From: an uncultured Planctomycetaceae bacterium
GTDB taxonomy: Bacteria; Planctomycetota; Planctomycetia; Pirellulales; Pirellulaceae
Direction of reading: 5' to 3'
Length of the DNA stretch: 64,000 nucleotides
NCBI GenBank assembly: GCA_903863885.1
Contig: CAIPEB010000395.1
Location: 1 to 64,000 of the forward strand
The notes below the pieces were generated by a model. The model saw only the letters and a list, made by a program, of their open reading frames with translations. It did no database searches and was not told where the DNA came from. Each line of letters begins with the position of its first letter. Positions within the stretch are counted from its first letter, which is position 1. A program made the translations under genes and the position numbers. Of the stretch, positions 17,972-28,900 are shown one piece after another.

Positions 17972-19162
17972 ATGATCGACATCCCGCGCATCCAGGCAAC
18001 CCTGCGTGAAAACCGGCTCGACGGTTGGCTGCTTTACGATTTTCGCGGAAGCAACGCGCTGGCGCGCCGCATCCTGGGACTGGACGGACGCGGCATGTCT
18101 TCACGTCGCCTGTTGTACTGGATACCCGCGCAGGGCGAGCCCAGAAAGCTAGTTCATCGGATCGAATCCGCGGCACTGGACGACCTGCCCGGCTCCAAGC
18201 TGGTCTACCTTCCGTGGCAGCAGTTCGAAGAGGGAGTCGCTTCACTGGTGAGTGGATCCGGACGGATCGCGATGGAGTACGCGCCGCGGAACTCCAATCC
18301 CTACGTGTCCCGCGTCGATGCGGGCACCGTGGAGCTGGTCAGGAGTCTCGGAGTCGAAGTCGTTTCATCGGGCGACCTGATCCAGCAGTTCGAGGCCACT
18401 TGGAGTGAAGATCAGTGGCGCATGCACTGCGAAGCCGCAAAACATACCGATTCCGCCTATACCCGAGCCTGGGCGTTCATCGCCGAGCGAGTTCGCCGCG
18501 ACGGCCAAGTGATGGAAACGACCGTGCAGCAGGTGATCATGGATCATTTCACTCAGCACGGCCTTGTTTTCGACCACGGTCCGATTGTGGGGGTGAACGC
18601 CCACAGCGGCGATCCGCACTTTGAAACGTGTCCGGCGAGCGACCAGCCCATCCGCGCCGGAGATCTGGTATTGATCGACCTCTGGGCGAAGGTCAACCAG
18701 CCCGATGCGGTCTACAGCGATCTGACCCGCATGGCAGTTGTAGACACGGCAGCTCAGCCCAGGCATGCCGAGGTCTTCGATATTGTGTGCCGTGCGAGAG
18801 ATGCGGCCATCGAAGCCGTGCGGTCGGCCTTTGCCTCAGGCACTCCGATCCCGGGATGGCAAGTGGATGATGCCGCCCGCCGCGTCATCGAGCAATCCGG
18901 TTATGGAGCCTATTTCATTCATCGCACGGGGCACAGCATTGGCCAGGAAGTCCACGGCAACGGCGCGAATATGGATAACCTGGAAATGCATGATGAACGC
19001 CGGATTCTGCCATGCACCTGCTTCTCCGTAGAGCCCGGAATTTACCTGCCGGAATTCGGGATGAGGTCGGAAGTGGACGTCTACGTGGGGCACGACGGAC
19101 GCGTCCACGTAACCGGCGGTTCGCCTCAGACGGCCCTTATGCCGATCCTGGCCGCTTTTTAA
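17972..19162 (+). CDS. Second M24 family metallopeptidase
   Basis: A 396-residue M24 protein, only distantly similar to its neighbour. The N-terminal creatinase-like domain has RLDGWLLYDFRGSN. Metal ligands are visible: Asp in VLIDLWAKV, Asp in VYSDLTRMAVV, His in IHRTGHSIGQEVHGNG, Glu in FSVEPGIYLPEFG and Glu in RSEVDVYV. Between the creatinase and catalytic domains is a segment containing DHGPIVGVNAHSGDPHFE. Full ligands suggest activity. The ATG at 17972 (MIDIPRIQATLRENRL) follows a CGGAGCGGAG ribosome-binding sequence. The pair probably shares a transcript with panD. Substrates may differ, but I cannot say how. Confidence 0.92.
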   Translation: MIDIPRIQATLRENRLDGWLLYDFRGSNALARRILGLDGRGMSSRRLLYWIPAQGEPRKLVHRIESAALDDLPGSKLVYLPWQQFEEGVASLVSGSGRIAMEYAPRNSNPYVSRVDAGTVELVRSLGVEVVSSGDLIQQFEATWSEDQWRMHCEAAKHTDSAYTRAWAFIAERVRRDGQVMETTVQQVIMDHFTQHGLVFDHGPIVGVNAHSGDPHFETCPASDQPIRAGDLVLIDLWAKVNQPDAVYSDLTRMAVVDTAAQPRHAEVFDIVCRARDAAIEAVRSAFASGTPIPGWQVDDAARRVIEQSGYGAYFIHRTGHSIGQEVHGNGANMDNLEMHDERRILPCTCFSVEPGIYLPEFGMRSEVDVYVGHDGRVHVTGGSPQTALMPILAAF

Positions 19163-19169
19163 GAGGGGG

Positions 19170-19199
19170 GGAGTCTGGAGTCTGGCATCCGGCATCCGC
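19170..19199 (-). repeat. Composite dispersed intergenic repeat, copy D
   Basis: Minimal copy: GGAGTCTGGAGTCTGG followed at once by CATCCGGCATCCG. On the minus strand it reads GGATGCCGGATGCC then AGACTCCAGACTC, the same order as the other copies. It starts 8 bp after the M24 gene stop. Confidence 0.75.
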
Positions 19200-19343
19200 C
19201 CCAGTCGCGGTTGACGCATTTTGGCGATGAGGCTAAAATCTCGCCCAAAGTTCAAGAGCGGAACGGGTTTGTGTTAATCAATCGTGGCGCGACTCGGCTC
19301 ATTCCAGTCGTGGCCCGCAGAAACCAATTGGGAGAACGATCCG

Positions 19344-19850
19344 ATGGCGGATCCCGCGACGCCGCGTGAAGACGTATTTGAGGTTGAACGCATTCGCAAG
19401 CTGCTGAATCTGATGCAGGAATTCGAGCTGCGCGAGATTGACCTGCGGCAGACTGACCAGCGCATCAGGCTTTGTCGCGGAACCGAACCGGCGGTGATTG
19501 CCACGGTGCCGCCCATCGCCGCGGCCCCCGCGAAAGCGGCTCCTGCCGCGGCGCCGCAGCCTGCGGCAACGCAGGCCCCGCCTCGCGCGGAGGCCGAAAG
19601 CCCGAACATCGCGTACATCAAGAGCCCGATGGTGGGCACTTTCTATTCGCGGCCCAATCCGAAGGCCGAACCTTACGTGCGGCCGGGCGATAACGTGTCT
19701 CCCGAGTCGGTGGTGTGCATCATCGAGGCGATGAAGGTCTTCAACGAGATTCCCGCGGAAGTCCGCGGCCGCATCGTCGCCATCCTTGTCGACGACGAGG
19801 AGCCGGTCGAGTTCGGCAAACCGCTGTTCAAGGTCGACACCGGCGCGTGA
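19344..19850 (+). CDS. accB: Acetyl-CoA carboxylase biotin carboxyl carrier protein
   Basis: A 168-residue biotin carrier of acetyl-CoA carboxylase. The N-terminal dimer region is EVERIRKLLNLMQEFELREID. A Pro/Ala linker (about 60-90) precedes the biotinyl domain (IKSPMVGTFYSRPNP). The biotin attachment site is Lys131 in IIEAMKVFNEI. The ATG at 19344 (MADPATPRED) has GGGAGAA about 9 nt upstream. accC lies 178 bp downstream in the same direction, and the two carry the first half-reaction of fatty-acid synthesis. The carboxyltransferase genes accA and accD are not in this window. Confidence 0.96.
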   Translation: MADPATPREDVFEVERIRKLLNLMQEFELREIDLRQTDQRIRLCRGTEPAVIATVPPIAAAPAKAAPAAAPQPAATQAPPRAEAESPNIAYIKSPMVGTFYSRPNPKAEPYVRPGDNVSPESVVCIIEAMKVFNEIPAEVRGRIVAILVDDEEPVEFGKPLFKVDTGA

Positions 19851-20028
19851 GCCGATCCTCCACGGTGTCGCCGCCCGATCGGCCCAGCAGGCCAACGAGC
19901 GGGCGACGGTGGAAGATCGTCCGGAGATGGGCGCCTTGGATGGAGCGCCTTTGAATGAAGCGCTGATAAATGAGCGCCAGTGAACGATTGGATTAGTAAT
20001 CCCTGATCGAGTCCACGCAGAGCCCGCC

Positions 20029-21390
20029 ATGTACAAGCGAATTCTGGTAGCCAACCGCGGCGAAATCGCGCTGCGGATCATCCGTGCCTGCCGCGAAATG
20101 GGCATTGAGACGGTTGCGATTTTCAGCGAGGCCGATCGGGGCAGCGCCTACCTCGAGTTGGCCGATGAAGCTTATTGCATCGGGCCGCCGAAAGCCGGGT
20201 TGAGCTATTTGAAGATCGATCAGGTGATCAGCGCGGCGGAGGTCGGCAACGTCGAGGCGATTCATCCCGGCTACGGTTTTCTGGCCGAGAATTCGCATTT
20301 CAACGAGGTCTGCCGAAGCTGCAAGATCGACTTCATCGGGCCGACTCCCGAAGCCATGGACATGCTGGGCGACAAGAACCGCGCCCGCAAAATGGCTCGT
20401 GAATGCGATGTGCCCGTCGTGCCCGGCAGCGACGGGTTGATCGAAGGCGAAGAGCAGGCGGTCCGGGTCGCACACCAGATCGGATTTCCGGTCCTGATCA
20501 AGGCGACGGCCGGCGGCGGCGGAAAAGGCATGCGGGTCGCCGCAAACGACCTGGTTTTGAAGTCGGCCCTGCAGCAGGCTCAGTCCGAGGCCAACGCCGC
20601 ATTCGGCAACGCCGGAGTGTACCTCGAGAAATACGTCGAACGACCGCGGCACGTCGAAGTGCAGGTCGTGGCCGACCATCACGGCAACGTCGTCCACCTG
20701 TGGGAACGCGAGTGCTCGACGCAGCGCCGCCATCAGAAGCTGATTGAAGAGAGCCCGGCTCCGAATCTCCCGCTGGAGATCCGGCAGTCGATGTGCGAAG
20801 CGGCCGTGCGGCTGATCAAGAAAGCCAATTACACGAACGCCGGCACGGTCGAGTTCATCGTCGATCAGGACAACAACTTTTATTTCATCGAAGTGAACGC
20901 CCGCATTCAGGTCGAGCATCCGGTGACCGAAATGGTGACGGGGATCGACCTGATTCGCACGCAGATCCAGATTGCGTGCGGATTGCCGCTGCCCTTCAAG
21001 CAGTCGGACATCGAGTCGCGCGGCGCGTCCATCGAATGCCGTATCAACGCCGAAGATCCCGATCGCAATTTCCAGCCGTGCGCCGGGAAGATCGAGCGGC
21101 TCTTCGTGCCGGGCGGCAAGGGAGTGCGTTTCGACTCCCATGCTCACGTCGGCTACTCCGTCCCGCCGCATTACGATTCGATGATCGGCAAGCTGATCGT
21201 GCATCAGCCGACGCGTGCTGAGGCGATTGCCTGCATGCTTCGGGCTCTTGATGAGCTGCGCGTGCAGGGCATCCGCACGACCGTGCCCTTCCACAAGAAG
21301 GTCCTGCAGCACTCGGACTTTGTGGAAGGATGGGTCGATACCACGTTCGTCGAGCGGGTTTTCCTCAGTCAGCCGGGCGGAGCGAAATAG
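20029..21390 (+). CDS. accC: Acetyl-CoA carboxylase biotin carboxylase subunit
   Basis: A 453-residue ATP-grasp enzyme that carboxylates biotin on AccB using bicarbonate. The N-terminal domain starts [20 protein letters not shown]. The glycine-rich ATP loop is [13 protein letters not shown]. The metal and bicarbonate site is [14 protein letters not shown], and the catalytic motif is [19 protein letters not shown]. The C-terminal domain has [10 protein letters not shown] and [12 protein letters not shown]. Length matches the bacterial subunit. It is probably co-transcribed with accB; the 178-bp spacer holds no gene. Confidence 0.97.
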   Translation: MYKRILVANRGEIALRIIRACREMGIETVAIFSEADRGSAYLELADEAYCIGPPKAGLSYLKIDQVISAAEVGNVEAIHPGYGFLAENSHFNEVCRSCKIDFIGPTPEAMDMLGDKNRARKMARECDVPVVPGSDGLIEGEEQAVRVAHQIGFPVLIKATAGGGGKGMRVAANDLVLKSALQQAQSEANAAFGNAGVYLEKYVERPRHVEVQVVADHHGNVVHLWERECSTQRRHQKLIEESPAPNLPLEIRQSMCEAAVRLIKKANYTNAGTVEFIVDQDNNFYFIEVNARIQVEHPVTEMVTGIDLIRTQIQIACGLPLPFKQSDIESRGASIECRINAEDPDRNFQPCAGKIERLFVPGGKGVRFDSHAHVGYSVPPHYDSMIGKLIVHQPTRAEAIACMLRALDELRVQGIRTTVPFHKKVLQHSDFVEGWVDTTFVERVFLSQPGGAK

Positions 21391-21569
21391 CGCCGGCCGT
21401 CTTGCTCGAGGCGTCGGGTCCCGAAATGCGGGATGTCCCCTTTTCCCGCCGCGCCGATCGTTTCTAGAATTGCCGATCAGTTTGCGTCTGTTTGGCAACC
21501 GGGCGTTTCGAGAGAGACGCCGGGCTCAATGTTCCCGCCGCTGCGATTTGATCGCTTGGAGATCCCCCG

Positions 21570-22880
21570 ATGACGAATCCGCTGTCCAGTCCCGTTCAAC
21601 CCAAAACCAATCTGCGCCGCGTGGCGATTCTGTTCGCGGGCGGTCCGGCTCCCGCCGCGAATGCCGTGATTTCGACCTGCGCCGCCACGTTCCGCCAGGC
21701 CGGCGTCGAGGTGCTGGGGATCCTCAACGGCTACTCGAAGCTCACGGACTACACGCCGGAAAAACCGCTGGTTGCCGGACGCGATTACATTGTGCTCGAC
21801 CAGCAGGTGCTGAAGCGGTCTCGCAACTCCCAGGGCATTCTGATCGGCACCGCCCGGGCGAACCCCGGCAAGAAGATCGAGCATCCGTCGCACCTGACGG
21901 ATCCCGAGCGGTCGGCCCCGATGAAGCGCGTGTACGAAGGTCTGCGGTCGCTCGGCGTCGATGCGCTGATTTCGATCGGCGGCGACGACACGCTCAAGAC
22001 GGCCAACAAGATGAAACGGTATCAGGACACGCTGCCCGCCGACGCGCCGAAGTTCCCTGTCATCCATCTGCCCAAGACCATCGACAACGACTATCTGGGC
22101 ATCGATTTCACGTTCGGATTCTTCACGGCCGTCGAGTTCCTCGCGACCGAAATCCGCAACCTGCTCTATGATGCCGAAGCCGCCAAGGCGTACTTCGTTG
22201 CGGAAACGATGGGCCGCAGCGCGGGATGGCTGGCCTACGGCGCGGCGATCGCCGGCGAAGCCAGCATCGTGATCAGCGTCGAGGATATTGTCGGCGAATT
22301 CCGCGGCGAGGAGAGCTTCACCGACCCGAAAACGGGCAAGACCAAGACCAAACCGGTCATGAAGGCCGACCGAGTGATCGACCGCATCATGGCGACGATC
22401 ATGGCCCGCGAACAGGCCGGCAAGGAATACGGCGTGATCGTGCTGGCCGAAGGCCTTGCCGAATTCCTCTCCGAGGAACTGCTCAAGGACATTCCGCGAG
22501 ACGAACACGGACATATCTCGATCGCCCAGGTCAACCTCGGCAAGATGTGCGCCAAGCTGCTGGCCGACGCGTACCAGAAGAAGACCGGCAAACAGCGGAA
22601 GTTCACCGGCCTGCAGCTCGGTTACGAGTCGCGCTGCTCGCGGCCTCAGGCTTTCGACGTCATGCTCGGCAGCCAGCTCGGTGTCGGTGCCTACCGGGCA
22701 CTGGTCGAAGAGAAGAAAGACGGCGTGATGGTTTCGATCACCGGCCAGCTCGAACTGCGATACGTGCCGTTCGAGACGCTCGTTGACCCCGACACGCTCG
22801 TCACCAAGGTGCGGTTCATCGATACCAACAGCGACTATCACCAGCTGGCCCGCTATCTCGAAACGACGGTCAAGGACTAG
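21570..22880 (+). CDS. pfp: 6-phosphofructokinase, probably pyrophosphate-dependent
   Basis: A 436-residue phosphofructokinase converting fructose-6-phosphate to the 1,6-bisphosphate. The phosphoryl-donor site is ILFAGGPAPAAN. The decisive motif is SIGGDDTLKTA: the second Asp replaces the Gly of ATP enzymes (GGDGS) and blocks ATP, which with Lys in LPKTIDNDYLG marks the pyrophosphate-using class. Fructose-6-phosphate contacts sit in AETMGRSAGWLA. A loop of about 20 residues rich in Lys/Thr (DPKTGKTKTK) is inserted in the middle. Pyrophosphate use makes this glycolytic step reversible. The ATG at 21570 follows TTGGAGATC. It ends 84 bp from a convergent giant gene across a terminator hairpin. 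Confidence 0.92.
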   Translation: MTNPLSSPVQPKTNLRRVAILFAGGPAPAANAVISTCAATFRQAGVEVLGILNGYSKLTDYTPEKPLVAGRDYIVLDQQVLKRSRNSQGILIGTARANPGKKIEHPSHLTDPERSAPMKRVYEGLRSLGVDALISIGGDDTLKTANKMKRYQDTLPADAPKFPVIHLPKTIDNDYLGIDFTFGFFTAVEFLATEIRNLLYDAEAAKAYFVAETMGRSAGWLAYGAAIAGEASIVISVEDIVGEFRGEESFTDPKTGKTKTKPVMKADRVIDRIMATIMAREQAGKEYGVIVLAEGLAEFLSEELLKDIPRDEHGHISIAQVNLGKMCAKLLADAYQKKTGKQRKFTGLQLGYESRCSRPQAFDVMLGSQLGVGAYRALVEEKKDGVMVSITGQLELRYVPFETLVDPDTLVTKVRFIDTNSDYHQLARYLETTVKD

Positions 22881-22913
22881 CCGACCGAGTTCTGCGAGCC
22901 GCCATGATCACGC

Positions 22914-22960
22914 AAACCGGCAGTGGTTTCCAACTCGGAAGCCACTGCCGGTTTCGTTTT
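22914..22960. terminator. Strong bidirectional intrinsic terminator between convergent genes
   Basis: Inverted repeat with arms AAACCGGCAGTGG(T/C)TTCC of 18 bp, one G-U type mismatch and a 5-base loop (22914-22954), followed by CGTTTT on the plus strand and preceded by a short A-containing flank for the minus strand. It sits between the phosphofructokinase stop (22880) and the stop of the convergent giant gene (22964), so it can serve both. Confidence 0.85.
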
Positions 22961-22963
22961 GGC

Positions 22964-25900
22964 CTAACTGCCCAGATGCCCGACGATCGGTTCACCGCTT
23001 GACGGCAGCGTGTACAGCACGAAGCTCGCACGACGCGCGGCAATCTCGGTGAGGCCGGCGAGAGTCGACTTGCCGCCCGAGAGAGCCAGCGACCAGCGGT
23101 CGACGGCCGACGTGCTCTTGGCCGTGGTCGGCGAAGTCCAGATCCCCAGGTCGTCGATGCCGTCCCCGTCGAAGTCCCCGGCGAACAGTCGATCGAGCAG
23201 GCCGATCGGCGCCACACCCGTCGGCAATTGAATCGTGCTCGTGGCCTCGACCCGACCCTGCCTGGCCGCGTTGGCGGCTCCGCCCCCGGCGGCACTGCTC
23301 AGGCTGAGTTGCAGGCGGCTGAGCGATGCGTTCCACGTCGCGAGATCCTCAAGGCCATCGCCGTCGAAATCTCCTGCAACCGGCTTGCCGGCCATCGCGG
23401 AACTCAGCGGCGTCTCGTCCGAGATCAGGAAATCGTGATCGCGATCCAGATACCACTGCGAACCGGTGAAGAGCCCGATCTCGTCGCCATTGCCGGCGTT
23501 CCCGTCGAAATTGCCGACGATCGGCACTCCGGCGCCGGCGAACCCGCTTTTTTCCGTGAAGGTCTTATCGGCCGCGCCGTCGCCGTTGAAATCGACGAGC
23601 CAGCGATAGTTGTTGCCGGATCGACCGTAAGCGATCAGGCGGTCGGAGGTCCCTGCCGTCGTCCGCGAATTCTCGACGACCCGCCCGGCAATCACATAAT
23701 CGGTCGTCAATCCGAACGCCGGCAGAACCAGATCGCCGCCGGAAGGCTGCGGGGAAACCGAGCCGTTGCCGTGCGTGTCCATCGTGATCCCCGAACTGGT
23801 GCGGACACCAATCGCGGCGGGGCCCACGAGCACGGTTGAAGCACTGGTCGCAGCGGCCGATGCGGCAACGGACTTGGTGGCCGCGATCTTGGCCGCAGCC
23901 GCCGATATGACCGTGCCGGTTGAGCCGTTGCTGCCGGCAGTGGTGCCGGTCGATGCCGCGCGGGTGGCAGCTGCAGTGGTCGCAATGGCGGTCGCCGCAT
24001 TCGTGACCGTCGTCGTCGTCGTCTTCGGCACAGCCGTTGTGGTCGCGGCGGTTGCGGTTGCCGCAGGCGTGATCGTCGAGGCTGCCTTGCTGGCCGCCGC
24101 CGAAATCGTCTGAGCGACGTGAATCTGGAAGGTGTGATCCGCGTACGCTCCGCTGGAATCGGTGGCCCGCACGATGATTGAATCGTCGCCGAACAACTGC
24201 TTGCGGATGGTCAGCATCAGGCAACTGCCACGGACATCGGTCAGCACCAGGCTGCCGCTCTGGCTGACCACCGAGTACCGCAACGGCGAGCCATCGGGAT
24301 CGGCGAACACATTTCCCAGATCGAATACCTGAGGCAGGCCGTTCTGCTTGGCATTCACCTGGGTGGCCACCGAGGATGCAACCGGAGGGTCGTTAACCGG
24401 GCTGATCTGCACCTGGAACGTTTCCTCGGCAAACTGGCCGGAACTGTCGGTTGCGCGGATGCGAATCTGCGAGGATCCGCTGCGGTCGTTGTTCAGCGAC
24501 AACAGAAGTTGCGATCCCTGCACGCGGGCCGTAATCAGGGCCGTGTTGGAATTGCCGGAAACGCTGTAGGTCAGCGTATCTCCATCCACATCACGGAAGA
24601 CGCCTGACAGATCGATGGCCGACAGGTTCGAGTCCTCGACGGCGGCCACGTCGGCGATCTCCGCTGCTTTCTGAGGCGCGTCATTCGCGGCCGCAACGCG
24701 GATCTCAAACGTGTCGGTCGCGACGACTCCCAGGGCATCCTTCGCCTGAATCGTGATCTGGCTCTTGCCGGACAGGTTGGCCTTGAATGCAAGCTGGAGT
24801 TGCGAGCCGGTCAGGGTCGGTTCGACGAGTGTCGAGTTGGTATTGGCCTTGATGCTGTAGGTCAGCGTCTTGCCCTGCGAGTGCGTGAAACTCTTGGACA
24901 GGTCCAGAACTCGCGCGGCCGCGTCCTCGTTCACATCGATATCCGCAATCGCCGTGACGCGAATCGTTGCACTGGCGGCGGTTGTGGAAGTAGACGTCGT
25001 CGGCGTGGTGGTTGTGGAAGTAGTCGTCGTCGGCGTGGTGGTTGTGGAAGTAGTCGTCGTCGGCGTGGTGGTTGCGGGAGTTGCCGGTGTTGTGGGAGTT
25101 GTCGCCGCGCCCGTGCCCGTTGTCTGGGTGGTTGTCTTCGTGGTGCTTGTTGTGGTACTGGTCGAACTTGTGCTGCTCGAACCGGCAACCAGCGGCGGAT
25201 CGAAGTTTCCGGCCAGCGGCAGGGCTTGCCGGTCGCCGAACTTCGCAAAGATGTCGTTTCCGAACGGTGCGGCGCTGAACTGGATGGCCGAACCGATCTC
25301 CGTGTTGGCCGTCGCGAGAATGCGATCGGTCAGAGGTTTGCCGCTGGTGACCAGGAAATACCATTCGCCCGTGTCGCTCGGTGTCATGCCGCTTCGATCG
25401 GGAACCCAGAGGCCGAGATCATCGATCCCGTCGCCGTCCATGTCCGCAGCCACCGGTCGATCCAGCGTTCCACTGAACGGGTAGCCGGCTTCGATGGCGA
25501 ACGTGTGAGTCGCAGTGACTGCTCCGGACGTGATCGAGTTGGCAACCCCGCCGCCGGCGCTGCTGATGCTGAGGCTGACCGTGTTGGAACCCGGATTCCA
25601 GGTGCCGAGATCAGCCGCCGCGTCTCCGTCGAAATCCCCGACGAACGGATAACCCGAGATGTCGCTGGAGACTCGGACGGGATCGGTCAGTGCGGAGACC
25701 GGCGACTGGTAAAACAGCCAGTCTTTTCCCGTGAAAAGGCCGAGTTCATCGCCCGGCGAGGCCGGCGCAAAATCGCCGGCGACCGGCATGCCGGTTGATG
25801 CCCCCGGTGCCGGCACGTTCAGGTCCGTGATGCCGTCGTTGGTATAGTCAATCAGAAAACGGAAGCCGGTGGATGTCTTGCCGTAGACTGCCACCTTGTC

Positions 25901-28900
25901 GTAGCCATCGGCCGTATTGCCGTTGGGGAAGTTGCCGCTGAAAGCGAAATCGGTCAGCGATCCGACGGTCAGCACGACGTCTCGCTGCGTCGGGTCAGCA
26001 TCCGACGTGTCGAAGACCCGGTTGCCGTTCGTGTCGAGATACACCCGCCCGCGGGACCAGACTCCGATCTCGGCCTGATGATCGAGCGTGAACTGTGCGA
26101 TCGTGATTTCCGTCGCGCCGGTCGTCGTCGAGGATGACGTCAGCGAGTTGCCGGCCGGATCGCAGATCTGGTTCGAGACGATGATGCGATAGCGATCGTC
26201 GGGCAGAGGCTGTGCGAATTGGAGTTCGATCGTGCCGACGGCGGGTTGCGTGTTCGCATCGCCCGGGTTGCTCAGCCGGAACGTGTCGTCGGCACTGGGC
26301 GCCGCGGAAAACGTGCCGGCGTTGAAGACGAACGTGCGCGTATCGCCGATGTAGTCGACGACCACGCCGCGCTGGCCGACAAGCGCCCCGGAGGTGAAGT
26401 CCAGCACCCATCCGTTGTAGGTGTCATCCGTTGTGCTGAGCACCGGGCTGCCGTCGAAGTTGGCTGCCTGGCCGGTGAAGGTCGTTGCATCCGTCACAGC
26501 AGCCACGGCGGCGGGCAGTCCGATGATCACCTGCTGCACGGCGATTGTGCTGCCGCTGTTTCCGACCAGTCGGACGTAGCTTGCGCCGACCGGGGAACCG
26601 TCCCGGGCAAGCGTGGACAGCGCGCCGTACAGAAAGTTCGAGTCGCGGATCGGCAGGTCGCTCACCGAAATCGTGATGCTCTTGATCTGCGGCGTGGGGC
26701 CGACCAGACCTTTGCCGGTCAGCAGGCTGATCGCCGATTCGTCGGTCTCCGTGGTGGGATCGTCGGTGACTCGCACGTCGGTGACCTGCGGACCCTGGGT
26801 GTCCAGGAAGATATCGCGGAAGGCCGGTTGCGACACGTTGCCGGCGAGATCCTCGGCAGTCACGGCAATCTGCCGCAGGCCGTCGCGCGAGGTGGATACG
26901 ACCGGATCGTTCAATCCCACGCGGGTGGCAATCGTCCACTGGCCGGTGGCCGAAACCACGCTGCTGATGCCCTGCAGCGTGTCGCTCGCATCGATCACGG
27001 CGGGGGTTATCGTTGCGCCGTCGGTCCACAGGCGGACCATGGCCCCTGCCTCGGTCTGCCCGGTGAACGTTGGCAGGTTTTTCGACGTCACGAGACCGGC
27101 CAGGCTTGCCGGCAAGCCGCCTGTGGCCGTAGTGCCGTCGGACACGACGCCTTCGATCGAGACGGAGGGCGCGACGTTGTCGATGACGAGTTGGAGCGGC
27201 GACGAGAGAAGCGAACGCCCCTTCGCGGAAGCCGCATTGCTATTGGCGTCCTTCTGGCCGTCGAGGACCGTGACCGCGCCCTTCACGTAATGCAGCCAGC
27301 CGCCGTATTCGCTGGGGAATTGCTGCACGGGCAGTTGTGCCTGGGCGAACGTGTAGCGGAACAGGGTGCTTTCCGAGCCCGCGACCGGGTCGGCGAAGCC
27401 GATCGACTTGCCGTTCACGAAAACTTCGACCGCCACGCCGGGCCCGCCCTGGGCCGCCCCGGTCGCGTCAAGGACCGTGATGTTGTCGGCTGCGTAATCC
27501 GAAAGGTCGGCTTCGATCAGAATGTCCGCTTCGAGCCGGTTCGTGATGTCGTCCCGCTGGCTCGTGCCCGTATCATTCAGGACCGTGCTGTCGTCGAGAT
27601 CGGTCGGCGGAAGATCCACGAAATCGACTTGCGGAGCGGCGAAGCTCTCGATTTCGAGCGAATAAGCATTGGTCGCGCCGGCCAGACTGGAGACTTCAAT
27701 GTAATAGGTCTGCTGGCCGACCACGGGGAACACGAGATGGCCCGGATTGGCATCGTCCGAATCGGCAAGCGTGTTGCCGTTCTTGTCGACGGCACGGACA
27801 TTCAGATCGCCGTTCGCCGGATCGTAGACGGCATTGACCACGAGTTTGCCGGTCTGGTGCGCCGTGATTCGGAACATGTCCCGGTCCTGGGCATCGTGAA
27901 TCGTCAACGCCTGGATCGCGACGTTGTCGTTCGAGCCGAGGAAGGACGCGGTCGCGATCGTATCGTTGGGTTCCATCGCGTCCAGCACCTGCGCCGAACC
28001 GCTGTAGAGCAGCGAAAAAGCCTGCGCCGCAGCGCCGGTTACTCGAATCGTATAGACCCCGGTCGCCTTCGTGACCATCCGGATCTGCTCGACATTGTCC
28101 ACCGAGTTGTCGCCCGTCGTGGCCGTCGCGCTGGGCGAAGACGGGTTCAGAACCCATGGGCGATAGATGGTCCCGTCGGGCGCCGTGATCGTCATGTCCA
28201 GGTCGTTGAACAGATCGGAAGCGGCCGGGTCGGTGGCCAAGGCAGGGTCGGCGAGATTCACGCCCGTGCCGGCCGGGTCCGTCCAGACCAAAGTCGCCGA
28301 AAAAGAGTGCTTCTCGTCCAGGTTGACGGTGTAGGTTGCGCCCGCAGGGCCGGGTGTCCCCAATTCAATTCCGTCCACTCCGGCCACCGGCGGAACACTT
28401 AATCGGGTCAGCATGTTGGCGGCACCGAGCGCATTGACAAGACCCCAGCCGCTGCGATAGTCGGGACCGGTCTGGTACAGGTCGGTCGCCGTGTGGATGA
28501 GCAGCGCCTTCATCGTGGCGCTCGTGGGATTGCCGCCTTCGATGCCGAGCCGGTTGTAGTACTCGGTCAGCAGCGCCACGGTTCCCGAGACGCTGGCCGC
28601 GGCCATGCTCGTGCCGTCCAGCGATCCGTAGGCGCTGTTCGAAGTGGCAGTCGTGGAAAAGACGCTCGTTCCGTCAGCCACAAGGTCCGGCTTGATGCGG
28701 CCGTCGTCCGTTGGCCCCCAATTCGAAAACGCGGCGACGTTGCTGGACGAGCTGCCGTTGACCGCACCGACGACAATCGCGTTTTTCGAAGTCGTCCCGG
28801 CGCTGGGCAGGCTATCGTAGCCCGCGCCCGAGTTGCCGTCGGACCCCGGCGCTACGGTCGCGCCCGTGCTGACCACGGAATACCATCCGGCCGGGCCGCC

